From Alopecurus myosuroides (Eukaryota; Streptophyta; Magnoliopsida; Poales; Poaceae), in the NCBI GenBank assembly GCA_028641055.1, contig CM054061.1, positions 62,161,904-62,225,903 on the forward strand: 64,000 nucleotides of DNA, in the 5' to 3' direction. A program made the position numbers and the translations under genes. Of the stretch, positions 12,088-23,755 are shown in pieces. Below the pieces are notes generated by a model. It had not been told where the DNA came from and did not search any database. It saw nothing but the letters and a program-made list of their open reading frames with translations. Within the stretch, counting starts at the first letter, position 1, and each line of letters begins with the position of its first letter.

Positions 12088-12903
12088 TCACGCAGGACGG
12101 CGGTGAGTAGTACGACGAGAGATACGGTGAGGAGGAATCCCACAAAAGTAAGTAGATCGACGATCCACATACATCGGGACTGCTCTGAGAGCAACTCTCG
12201 GTGTGGTGAAGTAGAAAGCGTCGTCTCCCCGTGCTCCAAAGCGGGGAATCCCAGTGTAACCAGGACCAAGGTCGAGGAGTGGACCTCTGATCGGCTCGTA
12301 ACCTCCAGCGTCTGGCAGACTACGTCCCACTGTCTGATGGAAACGTGCAAAGCGCTCATCTCCAACAAAGTCTGTGGTGTACGTCGCCTGACGAGTCAGA
12401 GCAAGGTAGAGCTGCTCTCTGACTGAAACCAACTCCTGAGAAAGTGTGGTGGCAACTGCGTCACTGTGCCTCACAAACTGAGCGGTGGTGTGCAGCCTGG
12501 AACTATCACGCTCATAAACATCCAAGTTGTCGTAGAGAGTGAAGTGAGCTCCCGCTGAAGTGATGTAACCACGGGGGATGTGGCGATAGATAGAATCGTC
12601 AAACCCCCAGTAGTCAGCACGAAGGACGGTGAGACTCACGTAAGCTGCCTGCTGCACGGCCATATCCACTGTGGAACCTACTGCCTCGTAGCGGTGGACA
12701 ACGCTCCTGCCATCATCTGACAGAATGTAGACGATAGCCTGGTAGTAGGTCTGGTCAAACTCTCGCTGCTGCTCGTAGACCTGGTACTCTAGTGCCCAAT
12801 GGAACCCCAGATACGTGACCATGTCCCTCAGCATCTCCGGATAACCGGCGGTGCTCTCACAGCGAGTCATCCGAACCACCTGCGGGTAGAACCTGAGATC
12901 CAT
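12088..12903 (-). CDS. G1 extra ORF upstream of gag, function unknown
   Basis: This is an intact 271-aa reading frame between the G1 PBS and gag, in the same orientation. I chose the ATG at 12903 (MDLRFYPQVV); an upstream in-frame ATG would add 22 residues that look like leader sequence. The protein has no gag, protease or envelope motif, no signal peptide and no clear membrane segment. Residues about 25-96 are rich in Tyr and run from YQVYEQ through YYQAIVYILSDDG to AVGSTVDMAVQQAA and LTVLR. That order of beta strands followed by an Ala-rich helix loosely recalls a double-stranded RNA-binding domain; this is a hypothesis from pattern only. The C-terminal end is basic. Extra ORFs upstream of gag are known in some plant gypsy lineages. 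Confidence 0.6.
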   Translation of the reverse strand: MDLRFYPQVVRMTRCESTAGYPEMLRDMVTYLGFHWALEYQVYEQQREFDQTYYQAIVYILSDDGRSVVHRYEAVGSTVDMAVQQAAYVSLTVLRADYWGFDDSIYRHIPRGYITSAGAHFTLYDNLDVYERDSSRLHTTAQFVRHSDAVATTLSQELVSVREQLYLALTRQATYTTDFVGDERFARFHQTVGRSLPDAGGYEPIRGPLLDLGPGYTGIPRFGARGDDAFYFTTPRVALRAVPMYVDRRSTYFCGIPPHRISRRTTHRRPA

Positions 12904-13266
12904 CTGCAGATGATTTGGGAGGTTTCGATTAGACGCCGGTAGAAGAATTGAAGTGGAAAACAGTAACAAGGTTCAACGGACGAAAAGGATGTTGAGAAGA
13001 ACAAGATATCGAAGCAACAACGGGAAACTCGAGACCAAAACTCCTGAGGTACTACGGAGATCCCAAAACACGTGAAAACCTAACTTGAAAGTTTAGGTGA
13101 GAAAAGAAAACAACGTTGCACTTCCTTACCAGAAAAAGGGAGGGAGGGTGGGGAAAAGAAGAAAAAGAACAGAGTTCCTACTCTCACGTTTCATTTTTCC
13201 TATATAGCTACAAAATAGTTTCTAGACTCAAACTGGGACCAGTAAAAGGGATCCTACAGGTAGACA
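12904..13266 (-). other. G1 untranslated leader between PBS and extra ORF
   Basis: No reading frame of note is present. On the plus strand the stretch is mostly A-rich. Confidence 0.6.
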
Positions 13267-13279
13267 GGCTCTGATACCA
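13267..13279 (-). other. G1 primer-binding site
   Basis: Read on the minus strand this is TGGTATCAGAGCC, two bases past the LTR end. It is identical to the G2 PBS, supporting kinship and the minus orientation of G1. Confidence 0.92.
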
Positions 13280-16200
13280 TTTGTCGCACCCGGACTTCTA
13301 GAGGATACTCACCGTACGAACTGAACAGTAGTTTGATTGGATTACGGGGCTTACCGGCACCCGCGTCCTCTTACGAGTAGGCCAACACTTATGTGTGACA
13401 ACCAATCGTTACTGTTCACCGTCGATGTAAACTATCCCGTAGAAATCAGGACACTACCATTGACGTACTTCATACCATACACACATGGTACGTCAACGGC
13501 TTTGAACAAAATGATAACACAACATATCTCTAAGACACAAAAGATTGAAATAAGTTGCAACTGGCCCTCACTAGGGCAGAGAATAGCAAATACAATCATC
13601 CAGAGGACACATGTCCCAACATAACATCATTACAACTCAGCGGAAGCATTCAAAGGGTCTGAGTACAGACAAATCCAAATTGGCTTAAGAAGCCGGGAAT
13701 GAAAAGAAAACGGAGCCCATCCACGATGTCTCGGATCCTGCCCGGGTCCGCTAACTACTCGTCAGCAGCCTCGTCAAACTCCACGTAGTAGCCGTCACCT
13801 GGATCCTCGTAAGCGTAGTCTGCGGAAACCACAGCCCCAAAGGGGTCAGTACATAAACGTACTGGCAAGCAAGACTCACAATTCACCAAAATGTAGCCCG
13901 TCAACACCAAGCACAGATGCGTTGGGATCAACGGAAGAAAGGGTATAAAAGATGCTGCAACTGGCTGCATTAGACAACTACAGAACATACTACAACTTCC
14001 GGGTAACAGAAAGGGGATAAGATAGCGTATCGTAACCAACTATAGCTAACCACCAAACAAACCCATCCTGGATCTCGCCCCTTATCCAAAGAAGCAATCC
14101 GAGGATAACTCACCCAGTTGGATTAATGATGGATCAACTTGTTGTGTCAATAAGCCTATTACTAGTCAAGTTATCATTAGTTAGGTGTAAGTGGTTCTGA
14201 GTACTTGTTAGCCAGTACTTTCACCAAGTTAACCATAACCGCGGAAAACACGGCTTCTCGAGAAGATTTATCCCTGCAGGGGTGCACCAATTTGGCTGTA
14301 CACGTAAGAATAACCCGCCAGATGGAATGGCCTTTCCACCAAGCGGGGCACTCAACACAACTCAACTCTTCTTCGCATCAAGCCCAAAGCACCACGTGTT
14401 GTGCGTGCGCGGCTAATCGAGCCCCACGAAGAAAAGGGGACCCTCATAGCACTGGAAGACCACGCCGCCCTAAATGCCGACTACAAAAGTTCCACCCTGG
14501 GCTCGGGTTCGTACCTGCATATGCGTGCATCAAATGGAAAGCCCGAACTAAGTGTGGTGATTTGGACGAGATGCGAATCGAATCAAATTGAGGGGGGCGC
14601 CCATACACGCTTCCCACATGCGGATAGTGCGCTCATCATGGATCAGTAGACAAGACCCTTTTCCTATTAGGGTCGACACTAGCAGGCCTCAAAACCACGC
14701 CGGGCCTCCTGCCGGTGCCTTATCAGCAAAATATTATTACCTCAAATTAACAGGTTGTTGTTTAACATCGAGCCCCAGAATATAAATAGAATATGATAAC
14801 AGAAAGTAACGGGTAACAGACTCGAGCAAAACAACCCTAAGCATGCTAGTAAGACACGGGCCCAAGCAACGGGGTTATAGGACTGGAGGTGAGGCAATAT
14901 CAGGGTTCAGGGCATCATGTGATAGGTTCGTAACAGAAGCAACGATACATATGGCTAGCAGAAATAGACAACGGAAAGTATCGGTAACCAATGTTGAAAG
15001 GAACACAATGGTTCATGTGAGTGATAACTTGCCTGCAAACTCAGTAGCCGGGTACTGAGCTAGATCCTCAGAAGGGGTGTCGTAAAGATCGTCGGTCTCA
15101 ACGTCGTCGTCTATCCGAGAAGAAGCAAACAAACAATGCAGAAGGATAAACAATCAATATCATGGCATAGTGCACAATCATGGTATGATGCATGTCAAGT
15201 TAATAGATGCATCAAAATAAACTAATTGACATGGTAACACAATTTAAATGGACACATATGCAATTTTGAGTTGCATATGAAAAGCCCATGGATTTTGGTT
15301 AGATTATTTGTTTTCCAACTAATCAATAGGTGCCAGTGGTTTAGTATGATGCATGCATGAGGAAAACAACAAAATAACAACAATAGAACCAATTTGAAAT
15401 AGGGTTTACCAGTTTAGAAATTTGTTTATTAATTTAGGGAATTTTTGGTGCCTTAAAGGTGACACACAAGTATTTTTTGTTTTCAGCCACTTAACTTGTG
15501 CAAAATAAATAACAAAATTCATATTTGAAAAGATCATAAGATTTTGGGTGGATTACATGTTTCAAATATTGAAAAAGGCATTAGGATGAATTTACTATGA
15601 CTTAGACAATATTAAACAAGTTTTAAATGAATTTTATTTGAATTTTATTTGTTCAAAACATAAATTCAAACTCATATTTGAAAAGGTTATGCTTTTCTAG
15701 TTTGAAAACATATTTTGCATGTTCAAAAATAATTTAATTTGATTAAGTTATGGATTTAGCAATTTTAAATGATTTAAACAAGGTTTAAATTATTTAGGAA
15801 ATTTTAATTATTCAAAACAGGAAACAAAAATTATATTTGAATAGGTGGTTCAAAATGGTATGGAAAACATATTTTATTTGCATGATTTGGATGTATTATG
15901 ATTTAGTTATGCAATTTAGCAAATTACAATTGAATTAGTTGAATTTGAAATTTAAATGCATTTGGAATTTTCAAAACAGTACACAATTGGATTAATTGGA
16001 TAGATAATTTGATTTAGATCAACAAACATACTTAGATTTTATTATTTGGAGTTATAGATTAAAAGTTATTCATGTTTTTGTTTTAGGGATTAATTTACAA
16101 TTTAAAAGGATTAGATTTTCAAAACAGAAAAGTTTTAAAACGTTTGTTACCGCACTGTGGGCTAGCCACAGCCACTGCCAGTGGGCCACGGGCCTACGTG

Positions 16201-16291
16201 GTGCTGCGTGCGGACTGGCGTGGCAGCCAGGGCCACAGACAGGTGGGCCCTGCCTGTCAGCCACACGGAAAAAAGGTTGGTTTTATTCGCA

Positions 16292-16357
16292 TCCGCGAGG
16301 GATCGAACCAGCGACTGCGCGCAAACGAACGAGGCAGTGCTACCACTGCGGTGTGGA
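16292..16357 (-). other. tRNA-like module in G1 LTR
   Basis: Minus strand: GCAGTGGTAGCACTGC resembles a tRNA D-arm (stem GCAG/CTGC, 8-nt loop) and overlaps an A-box. 28 bp later GGTTCGATCCC (16309-16299) fits the B-box, and the ends can pair partly (TCC/GGA). The T-stem is decayed, so it is a tRNA relic or mimic, not a working tRNA. Confidence 0.5.
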
Positions 16358-16897
16358 TTCAGTTTTGACAGTAACGAGGGCGCGGTGAGGTTATCCTTCA
16401 GATCTGCGTTAACTGAATTCAAACGCGCGCGCAGACTGAACCTAGCTGACAGAGAAGATCGCCGGCGACGAGACGCCATGGTGCTGTGCTGCGGCTGCTG
16501 CGATCTGGTGCAGTGGGGTGATGGATGCGCGCGGATGCAACAGAGAGGAAAAGGAGGAGGAGACGGTGGTGCTCACCACCGTTTGGAGTCGATGCAGAGG
16601 CCCGGTGGCGACGGCGGCGACGACAGCGGCGTGGACGAGGACGGCGGCGCGGCTGTGGTGGATCTCCGAGCTCGCTCTGGTGTCAAAACTGTAGAGGGTG
16701 ACGAGGTGGTTCGTTTCCAGTAGCTAGGTGGGGTGCAGGAGCTCCATGGCGACGGAGGTGTGCATGGATTCATACGTGATCTCGCCGGTGAGGTGACAAT
16801 GGGTGGCCGATGCGACGAGGAGAGGAAAATCGGCGGCGGCTCGAGGGGGAACAGTGGCCTAGGGTCTAGGGTTGGTGGCGCGGAGCCCTAGGGGGGA

Positions 16898-16904
16898 TAT
16901 ATAG
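16898..16904 (-). promoter_or_regulatory. Probable TATA box of the G1 LTR
   Basis: On the minus strand CCTATATATCC sits at the boundary between the AT-rich upstream region and the GC-rich transcribed island, where an LTR core promoter is expected. Confidence 0.5.
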
Positions 16905-17707
16905 GGCACGGGCGTCGAGGATGGCCGTCGGTGTGCGGTGGCTGCCGCCGTGGCACCGCTCGATTTCAAGCCGTACAGGAACATGACGACGGGGGCGGCG
17001 ATCGAAGGGGTACCGGGCCAGCTCCGCAAGGTAAGTGGGCTGGGCCAAAATGGATCCCCCCCCCTCGCTGGTTGTTTTCTTTTCCCTTTTTCTGTTTGTT
17101 TTTTTTTTTTGCAGAAAACCAAAATGGAAGAAAAAGGTAGTTTTTAGGTTAGTAAAAATTTGGAAAAAAAATGGTTAGCTTAGTTTTTAACTTAGCAACT
17201 AATTGCTAACTTTTATTTCCAAAAGTTTTCAAGTTTAGTTGCTGTTTGTTAATTAAACCAAATTTGAATGAATTTTTAATATGAAGTAAACATTATTGAA
17301 AACAAAGTTTTAATAGGGTGAACCCTATGGTTAATTTGATTAAAGTAGTTGATTGGTTTAGATAATATTCATAAATTCAAAGTGGTTCTGTTTGATGCAT
17401 TTGATTTGAATTTTGAATGTGATTTGGAATTTAATTGTTTGACTAAAACCATCAATTTAATAAGTGAGCATTATGGAATTAAATGAAAACAATTTGGTTG
17501 TTTTTATTTGAACTCTTTATTTAAAAGGTTGTAACATAGCAAGTATGAAATAAACATTTGAAATTGTTTGAGTTTCATTATGAAAACAATTAAGAACAGA
17601 TGCAAAACAAAAAGAAACAAATGCAATGAGGATGATGACATGATGCATTGCTTTAATAAACATGAAACAAACATTCTAAGGAGAGTTTTCATACTTGGGA
17701 TGTTACA

Positions 17708-18213
17708 CTGCCCCTGTGGAGGCCCTGCCAAAACCATCTAAATGGGGACCTGTTGTGGCCACTAGGAGGAGTGCCAGGAACCATGGTGCCCAAAGTATTG
17801 TTGAGAAGGCTGCTGAATATAAGAAGAAAAGGAATCTTGAGATTCCACCTAATTTTAAAGGTAACTCTTTTGCTCTACTTGATTCACATGTCCTTTGTGA
17901 TGTCCTTGAATCGGTAGACTTGGTGTGTGGTAGCTCCTTTGGTGAGAAAATGGAAATTGTTAATCAGTTAGTAGATAATGAGATTACTCTCAATCACAAA
18001 TTTGCTGTCGATAATCCTATTTTGGTTTTACCTGAGTCAATTGAGGAAGAGGGGGCTACTGTTAGCCCTAGAAGCTTGTCCCCTAAGGTGCCTGTTGAAT
18101 CATGTCAGGATGAGTTATCTTCTCCAGTACATGATGATGACAACAGACATTGGACAAGAGTTTCACATAAGAAGAACTATAAAACTCATCATGATAGGAG
18201 GTATATGGAATAG
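17708..18213 (+). pseudogene. LINE ORF1, C-terminal fragment
   Basis: The frame reads PKPSKWGPVVATRRSAR and then an acidic/hydrophilic tail, as in the C-terminal part of plant LINE ORF1 (gag-like nucleic-acid-binding) proteins. The upstream part was separated by G1. The stop at 18213 overlaps the presumed ORF2 start by about 23 bp, typical of this LINE layout. Confidence 0.65.
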
Positions 18214-21200
18214 TAGAGGCACAGGGAGACCTGGCCGTAAACAAGCTCTAGCTGACTTTATAATTAAAAATAAACTTGATTTTGTTGGTATTCAAGAAAC
18301 AAAACGCAGGGTTTTCCCTGATCATTTCCTGAAATACATTGTTGGGCCTTGTGATTTTGATTGGCTTTCCCTTCCTGCTAAGAATACTGCTGGTGGTATC
18401 TTAGTAGGTTTTAAGAGTGATAGGTTTGAGGTGCTTAGCCATACTTGTCTGGAGTTTTCCATTTCTATTATTGTTAGAGACTCCAGGGAAGACTTTGTTT
18501 GGCAGTTGGTGGTTGTGTATGGCTCACCTTATCTGGAAAAAAAAATAGAGTTCATTGCAGAACTTCATGATATCATGGAACAGAGCTCACTCCCTACTAT
18601 GTTAGGTGGTGATTTCAATTTAGTTAGGAATGTCCAGGAAAAAAGCAATGGTGTGGTGAATGCTAACCATACCATGCTCTTCAACGATTGGATCAATAGA
18701 TGGGCTTTGCTTGAAATAAAACCTGCTAATAGGACCTTTACTTGGTCAAATAACCAAAATGATCCTATTATGGCTACCCTTGATAGGATCCTGGTTAGTA
18801 CTGATTGGGAAGCTAAGTTCCCTCTTAGTACTGCTAAGACTTTGCCTAGGCCTATTAGTGACCATGCTCCCCTCATCCTGGATACTGGATCTGTTGCCAG
18901 TTTAGTACCCAGGCTTTTCAGGTTTGAAAAATGGTGGCTTGAGTATCCAGACTTTGTTAACATGGTCCATTCTGTCTGGAATTCTCCTTGTCTACTCTCT
19001 GACCCTGTGGATAGGTGGCAATATAAGATTAGGCTGCTCAGGAAAAAATGCAAAGGCTGGAGCATCAATGTTGATCCTGCCAATAAGAAAATTAAGAATG
19101 ATCTTCTTCAGGAATTTGACATACTTGATACTTTCTCTGAATCCTCTCTCCTTTCTGATGAAGAAAAATCCAGGCTTAAAGAAATCAAGATTGATCTTGA
19201 TAGGATCCTTAGAAATGAGGAAACCAAAGCCTGGCAGAGATCTAGGGATAGATACATTAAGGAAGGGGATAGGAATACTGCCTATTTTCATGCAGTAGCT
19301 AATCAAAGGAGGAGGAAGAAACAAATTACTGTTTTAGATGGTCCTCTTGGTCCTGTGACCTCTAGCTCTGAGATGAATAAAGTAGCTCTGGATTTCTACA
19401 AGCAACTTTTTGCTGCTGAGCCTAAAGCTAATATCTCATTAGGCCCTGACTTCTGGGATCCAAATGATCTGGTTACATCTGAGGAAAATGCGCTCCTTCA
19501 GAGACCCTTCTCTGATGATGAGATCAAAGATGCTATCTTCAGCTCTTATGCTGGAGGAGCTCCTGGTCCTGATGGTTTCTCCTTTATCTTTTATCAAAGA
19601 TTTTGGGAGTTGATCAAAAATGACTTTATGGCTTTAGTTAGAGACTTTGAAGCTGGCAGGATGGCTGTTCATAGATTAAATTATGCAATTGTCACTCTGA
19701 TTCCTAAGGAACCTGATGCCAGGGATCTTAAAAAATTCAGACCCATCAGTTTGGGGAATTGTAGCCTTAAAATCATCTCTAAAGCAATCAATAATAGGCT
19801 TGCTTTGGTTGGCAGCAGGCTTATAGCTAATAACCAAACTGCTTTTATAAAAGGGAGGTTTATCCTGGAAAGTGTGGTTTCTGCACAGGAATTAATTCAT
19901 GCAGCTCACTCAAGGGGGGTTCCCTGCATTGTGCTTAAAATAGATTATGAGAAAGCCTATGATAGGTTGAACTGGGATTTTTTGGATGAGATGTTGCTTG
20001 CTAGGGGTTTTGGTCCTGTTATCAGGGCCTGGATTAAATCCTTGCTTGTTGGTGGATCTTTATGTATCAGAGTCAATGATGAGAACAGTGCCTACTTTAA
20101 AGTAGGAAAAGGGTCGAAACAAGGGGATCCTAGTTCTCCCATGCTTTTTAACTTTGTGGCTGATGTTTTCTCTAAAATGCTTGCCAAGGCTGCTAATTTA
20201 GGGTTGATTTAGGGGCTCCTTCCTCAGGTTGTTCCTGGTGGTGTCATCAGTCTTCAATATGCTGATGACACCATCCTTTTCCTTGAAGCCAAACTTGAGT
20301 TTGCTAGGAACCTCAAATGGCTTCTAGCCTGTTTTGAGAACATGTCTGGTATGAAAATCAATTACCATAAGACTGATGTGATGGGGGTTCATGTGGGGGA
20401 AGTTGAGATGAGTGTTTTTGCTCAGGTCTTCTGCTGTAAGGTGTCAGCTTTTCCCTGCAAGTATCTGGGTGTCCCCCTCCACTTTTCCAAGCTGAAGAGG
20501 GAGGACTTACAACCTATTATTGACAAAACTTTTAAAAGATTTTCTAGCTGGAGAGGGAAGCTCTTGAATTATCAAAGTAGGCTTATCCTCCTTAAAGCAT
20601 GTATTGCTAGTATTCCCATGTATCTTCTTTCTGTTCTTAAATTCCCTAAGTGGGCTATTGCTGCTATAAATGCTCAGATGTCTCATTTCCTGTGGAGTGA
20701 TTCAGAAGGAAATAAGAAGTATCATCTAGCTAACTGGGATTTAGTAACTTTGAAGAAAGATTTTGGGGGGCTTGGTATTCAGAACCTTGGTGGTTTCAAC
20801 TTGTGTCTGTTAGCTTCTTGGGTTAATAGATATCATAAAGATGAAGATAAAATTTGGAAACAAATCATTGATTTTAAATATGATCCTGACCCCAATATCT
20901 TCTCTGTTGTCCCAGGAGTCTGCTCACCGTTTTGGAAAGGTGTGATGTGGGCTGCTAGGGCTGCAAAATGTGGTTTCAAGTGGAAAGTTGGGAATGGACG
21001 TAAAGTTAAATTTTGGAGTGATGTGTGGATTGGGACCTGTAGCTTGGCAGTGTGCTATTGGGATCTCTTTGAGATCTCTAATGAACAAGAGATTACAGTT
21101 GCTCAAGCTTGTCAAGCTGGGGAACTTAGACTCACTTTTAGAAGAAATGTTTCTCCTGCTCAATGGGCTAAATGGGAAGAACTCTGCCAACTTGTGGCTA

Positions 21201-21727
21201 CTGTTCCTCTCACTGATGAAACTGACCATCCTATTTGGATGTTTGAAACTTATGGTGTGTATAGTGTTAGATCTTTCTATGCTTTGGTTAACAACAGAGG
21301 GGTCACTCCTGTCCATACACCTGCAGTTTGGAACCTTAAGGTTCCACCTAGACTACATATCTTTTTGTGGTTGCTTGCTAATAACAGGTTATTGACTAGA
21401 GAAAATTTGGCCAAAAGGAGAGTTGTTCCAGATATCTCATGTCTGTTCTGCCCTAAGACAGAATCTTGTCACCATTTGTTTTTTGGTTGCTGTGTTGCTA
21501 AAATGGTTTGGGCCTTTGTGTCTGAATTAGTAGATAGACCTGTTGGTGTTGATTTTGAATCCATTGCTAGATGGTGGATCAGTGAAAAGAACAACTCTTA
21601 TGTTAATTTAGTGTGCACTGCTGCACTGTGGTCCTTATGGAAGTTGCGTAATGAAATGTGTTTTCAGGGGCTCTGTTGGCCAGGTGTTCGGGACATATGG
21701 CGAAGGATGAGCGTCGAGCTTTCTTAG
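18191..21727 (+). pseudogene. LINE ORF2: endonuclease-reverse transcriptase, one nonsense codon
   Basis: ORF2 nicks target DNA and reverse-transcribes the LINE. I took the ATG at 18191 because it directly precedes the endonuclease N-terminus. In order it shows an exonuclease-endonuclease-phosphatase domain (FVGIQETKR, LGGDFNLVRN near 18603-18632, ISDHAPLIL near 18855-18880), then RT (KFRPISLGNCSLKIISKAI, VLKIDYEKAYDRLNW, GSKQGDPSSPMLFNF), YADD at 20258-20269, and a Cys/His zf-RVT domain (CLFCPKTESCHHLFF near 21440-21485). A single in-frame TAG at 20210-20212 interrupts an otherwise open 1179-codon frame just before YADD, so translation would stop before the catalytic aspartates. The opening motif is also degenerate, lacking the usual SWN tripeptide. 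Confidence 0.85.
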
Positions 21728-22158
21728 TGGAAGGTGCTGGCAAACGACGTCGTTTCGAGCCTGCTGGACCAGTGCATCCTGAAGCTGAACAAAAAGCGCG
21801 GAGAGCTTTTGCGGATCGCCTGGCACTGATTCCTCACTCCTGGAAATCATCTGACCCCATCCCCTCTGCTGGCGAGGCGCAGGAGGAAACATGTCAGTTG
21901 CTGCTTGCCAAGTTCCTGTCCAAGCGCTAAGTGTTCTTCTGCTTGTGTCTCGTTAGTGTTCCTCGGTAGTGTTGCCGTAGCTCTTGGTTGAGCTGTTGGA
22001 CTGCTTAAGTAACTTGCTTTACTCTTCGTTTTCGTTTCGCCCACCTGCGTGTGGTGCTGCGTTGTTCTCTGGCTTTTTGCCGTTTGTAAGGGACCTTCTA
22101 AACTTTGTTGTTCGTGATTTCAATGAAATCGGGGGGCAGCCCCTTTTAGTCTAAAAAA

Positions 22159-22814
22159 TCTATATGAAAACATTATTGCTGTTTTTGTACTGCTTTTTTT
22201 GTTTGTCTTGGGGAGGGGGCGGAAATTCCGGCTCAAAATTGGCTAAGGACTTTTGTGACGCTTGTAGAATCCAACCGTAAATTGGGGTCGGATTTTATAG
22301 GGGGGGGGGGGCAGATATTCTAGCCCCAATGGCTACAACAGCTATTTTAGTCGGAGGGGATATAAATACCCTCTCATTCTTCAAGCTTTGCCAAACATGT
22401 TTTCCTCCTCTCTCGCCCACCATTGTTTACCTTGAGAAATCTTTCCCCCTCACAATCCCTCCCATGATTATTGCATATCTTTGAGGGAAAAGTTAGAAGA
22501 GATCTAGATCTACATTTCCACCAATCCATCTCTCCTCTTTGTGAGGAGAACTTAGTGGATCTAGACCTTTAAGTTATTGGTGTTTTTCCTCCTTTGTTCT
22601 TCCGCTTTTATTCCCCCCATAAGCATCTGTTTCTTTGTTTGAATTTGAGAGTGAAGAACTTGAGCACTTGTCTTGCCATTTGCATTGGTTGCATCGATTT
22701 TATCTCCCCACAAGGATTCATGGAAGTGACAGTTTGTAAACTTGTTACTCTTGGGTCTTTGGACCCTAGAATACTTGGTGGTGTTCTTGGGAGCCTCCAA
22801 TTTAGTTGTGGATG
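22159..22814 (+). other. Unassigned repeat-like region with a TATA-like motif
   Basis: No gene was found. A G-run and a TATAAATA at 22361-22368 precede C/T-rich sequence, as in an LTR core promoter followed by an untranslated leader. I cannot assign it to a family. Confidence 0.4.
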
Positions 22815-23755
22815 ATGATATGTTGCAAACATATCGATAACTTTTTATGCCTCATGCTTGTTTTGTACCCAATGCCTTTTGTTTTCCACATGTTTTGTCA
22901 AGTTCGTTTTCAGGATGTTTTCATTGACTAACCTATGAACGAGATTCCCTAGGCCAGTTCTTGTTTTCTGTTGTTTTTCTGTTTCATAGAGGTTCTTAAA
23001 GAAATATTCTCGGAAAGGGCTAAAAATCCATGGAGATCGGTTTTTTTACCCAGAACGAAGACGGAGTCCAAAGAAGAGCCGGTGGAGGGCCAGGGGATTG
23101 CCAGGCGCGGCCCCACCCTAGGTCACGCCTGGTGGGCCCCTGGCCACCACCTCTCGTCGCCTCTTTGCCTATAAATTTCCTTTAACCCTAAAACATTCGG
23201 GGGACAGAGTTAATTTCAATGAAACATACAGAGAAGCATTATCACCTCGAAATTACAATTTAGGGCTTCTGCAGCCCTGTTCCAGCACCCTTTCGGAGAG
23301 GGGAATCGGCATCGGAGGCCTCTACATCACCATGATCGCCCCCGGACAGATGTGTAGTAGTTCATCTCGGGACTACGGGTCCATAGGAGTAGATAGATGG
23401 TTGCTCTCTCCCTTATGCCTCCATGTTTAGAGTCTCGTGAGTTGCCTCACATGATCGAGACCACCGTTGTGTAATTATGCATGTTGTGTTTGGTGGGATC
23501 CGATGAACCATGAGATTATGATTATTTTATTCATGTCAATCTGAGATGCTTAACTTATATTTGTAGAGAGTTTTATTGTTGTCTTGCAATTCTCTCTGGT
23601 GTTTATGATTACCTTGGCCACATAGTTGTTTTTGCCTCCAAGAGAAGGTTTATATGCTAGATAGTGCGTTCATGCCTCCTTTACATCTGTGCTTGAGTGA
23701 CAGAAACGTGACGGATGGGGGATGTGTTGTTGCCACTAGGGAGAAAACAGCAGTG
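22815..23755 (+). repeat. Probable LTR fragment of an Athila-type gypsy element
   Basis: The segment has the look of a common Triticeae LTR: a GTTGCAAACATATCGATAAC start region, an ATTCTCGGAAAGGGC block near 23005, GC-rich sequence, TATAAAT at 23170-23176, and an end block with GTTGTTGCCACTAGG near 23728. A related start block occurs at 51035-51165. It stops where CACTA coding sequence begins. Family assignment is from memory of the sequence type and is uncertain. Confidence 0.45.

Larger units (their letters stand above)
1..17707 (-). mobile_element. G1: Ty3/gypsy LTR retrotransposon, partial
   Basis: Read on the minus strand the order is 5' LTR (17707-13282), tRNA-Met-type PBS (13279-13267), an extra ORF (12903-12088), gag-protease (11877-11852 and 2678-1541), then RT and RNase H running off the left edge. 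The order PR-RT-RH with a YLDD-type RT is that of Ty3/gypsy. The 4.4-kb LTR and the gag layout suggest the Tekay/Del chromovirus lineage, but integrase and any chromodomain lie outside the window, so the lineage is an inference. G2 is inserted in its gag. G1 itself sits in ORF1 of the LINE starting at 17708; the 5 bp CTGCC at 17708-17712 would be one TSD copy, its partner being left of the window. Confidence 0.9.
13282..17707 (-). repeat. G1 5' LTR
   Basis: The 4426-bp LTR reads on the minus strand from TGTAACATCCC (ending at 17707) to GTGCGACA (13282). It has the same architecture as the G2 LTR: an AT-rich upstream third, a TATA-like box, a GC-rich island (about 16140-17060), an AT-rich stretch, and a block shared with G2 (14040-14720). 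Open frames in the GC island, such as 16181-16723, are antisense to transcription and are not taken as genes. The 3' LTR lies left of the window, so no age can be derived. Confidence 0.9.
17708..22158 (+). mobile_element. L1-type LINE, 5' part removed by G1 insertion
   Basis: This plus-strand non-LTR retrotransposon begins abruptly at the G1 LTR inside ORF1. It continues through ORF2 (endonuclease, RT, zinc-binding C-terminus) and ends in a 3' UTR with GGGG-CAG-CCCC (22133-22143) and a short A-tail at about 22153-22158. Its missing 5' portion should lie on the far side of G1, left of the window. Confidence 0.88.

Noticed and set aside
16181..16723. 180-codon plus-strand frame in the G1 LTR
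   Set aside because: It is antisense to element transcription in a GC-rich island and is low complexity with no domain.
18565..19324. Minus-strand frames of 110-172 codons
   Set aside because: Antisense shadows of the LINE endonuclease/RT frame.
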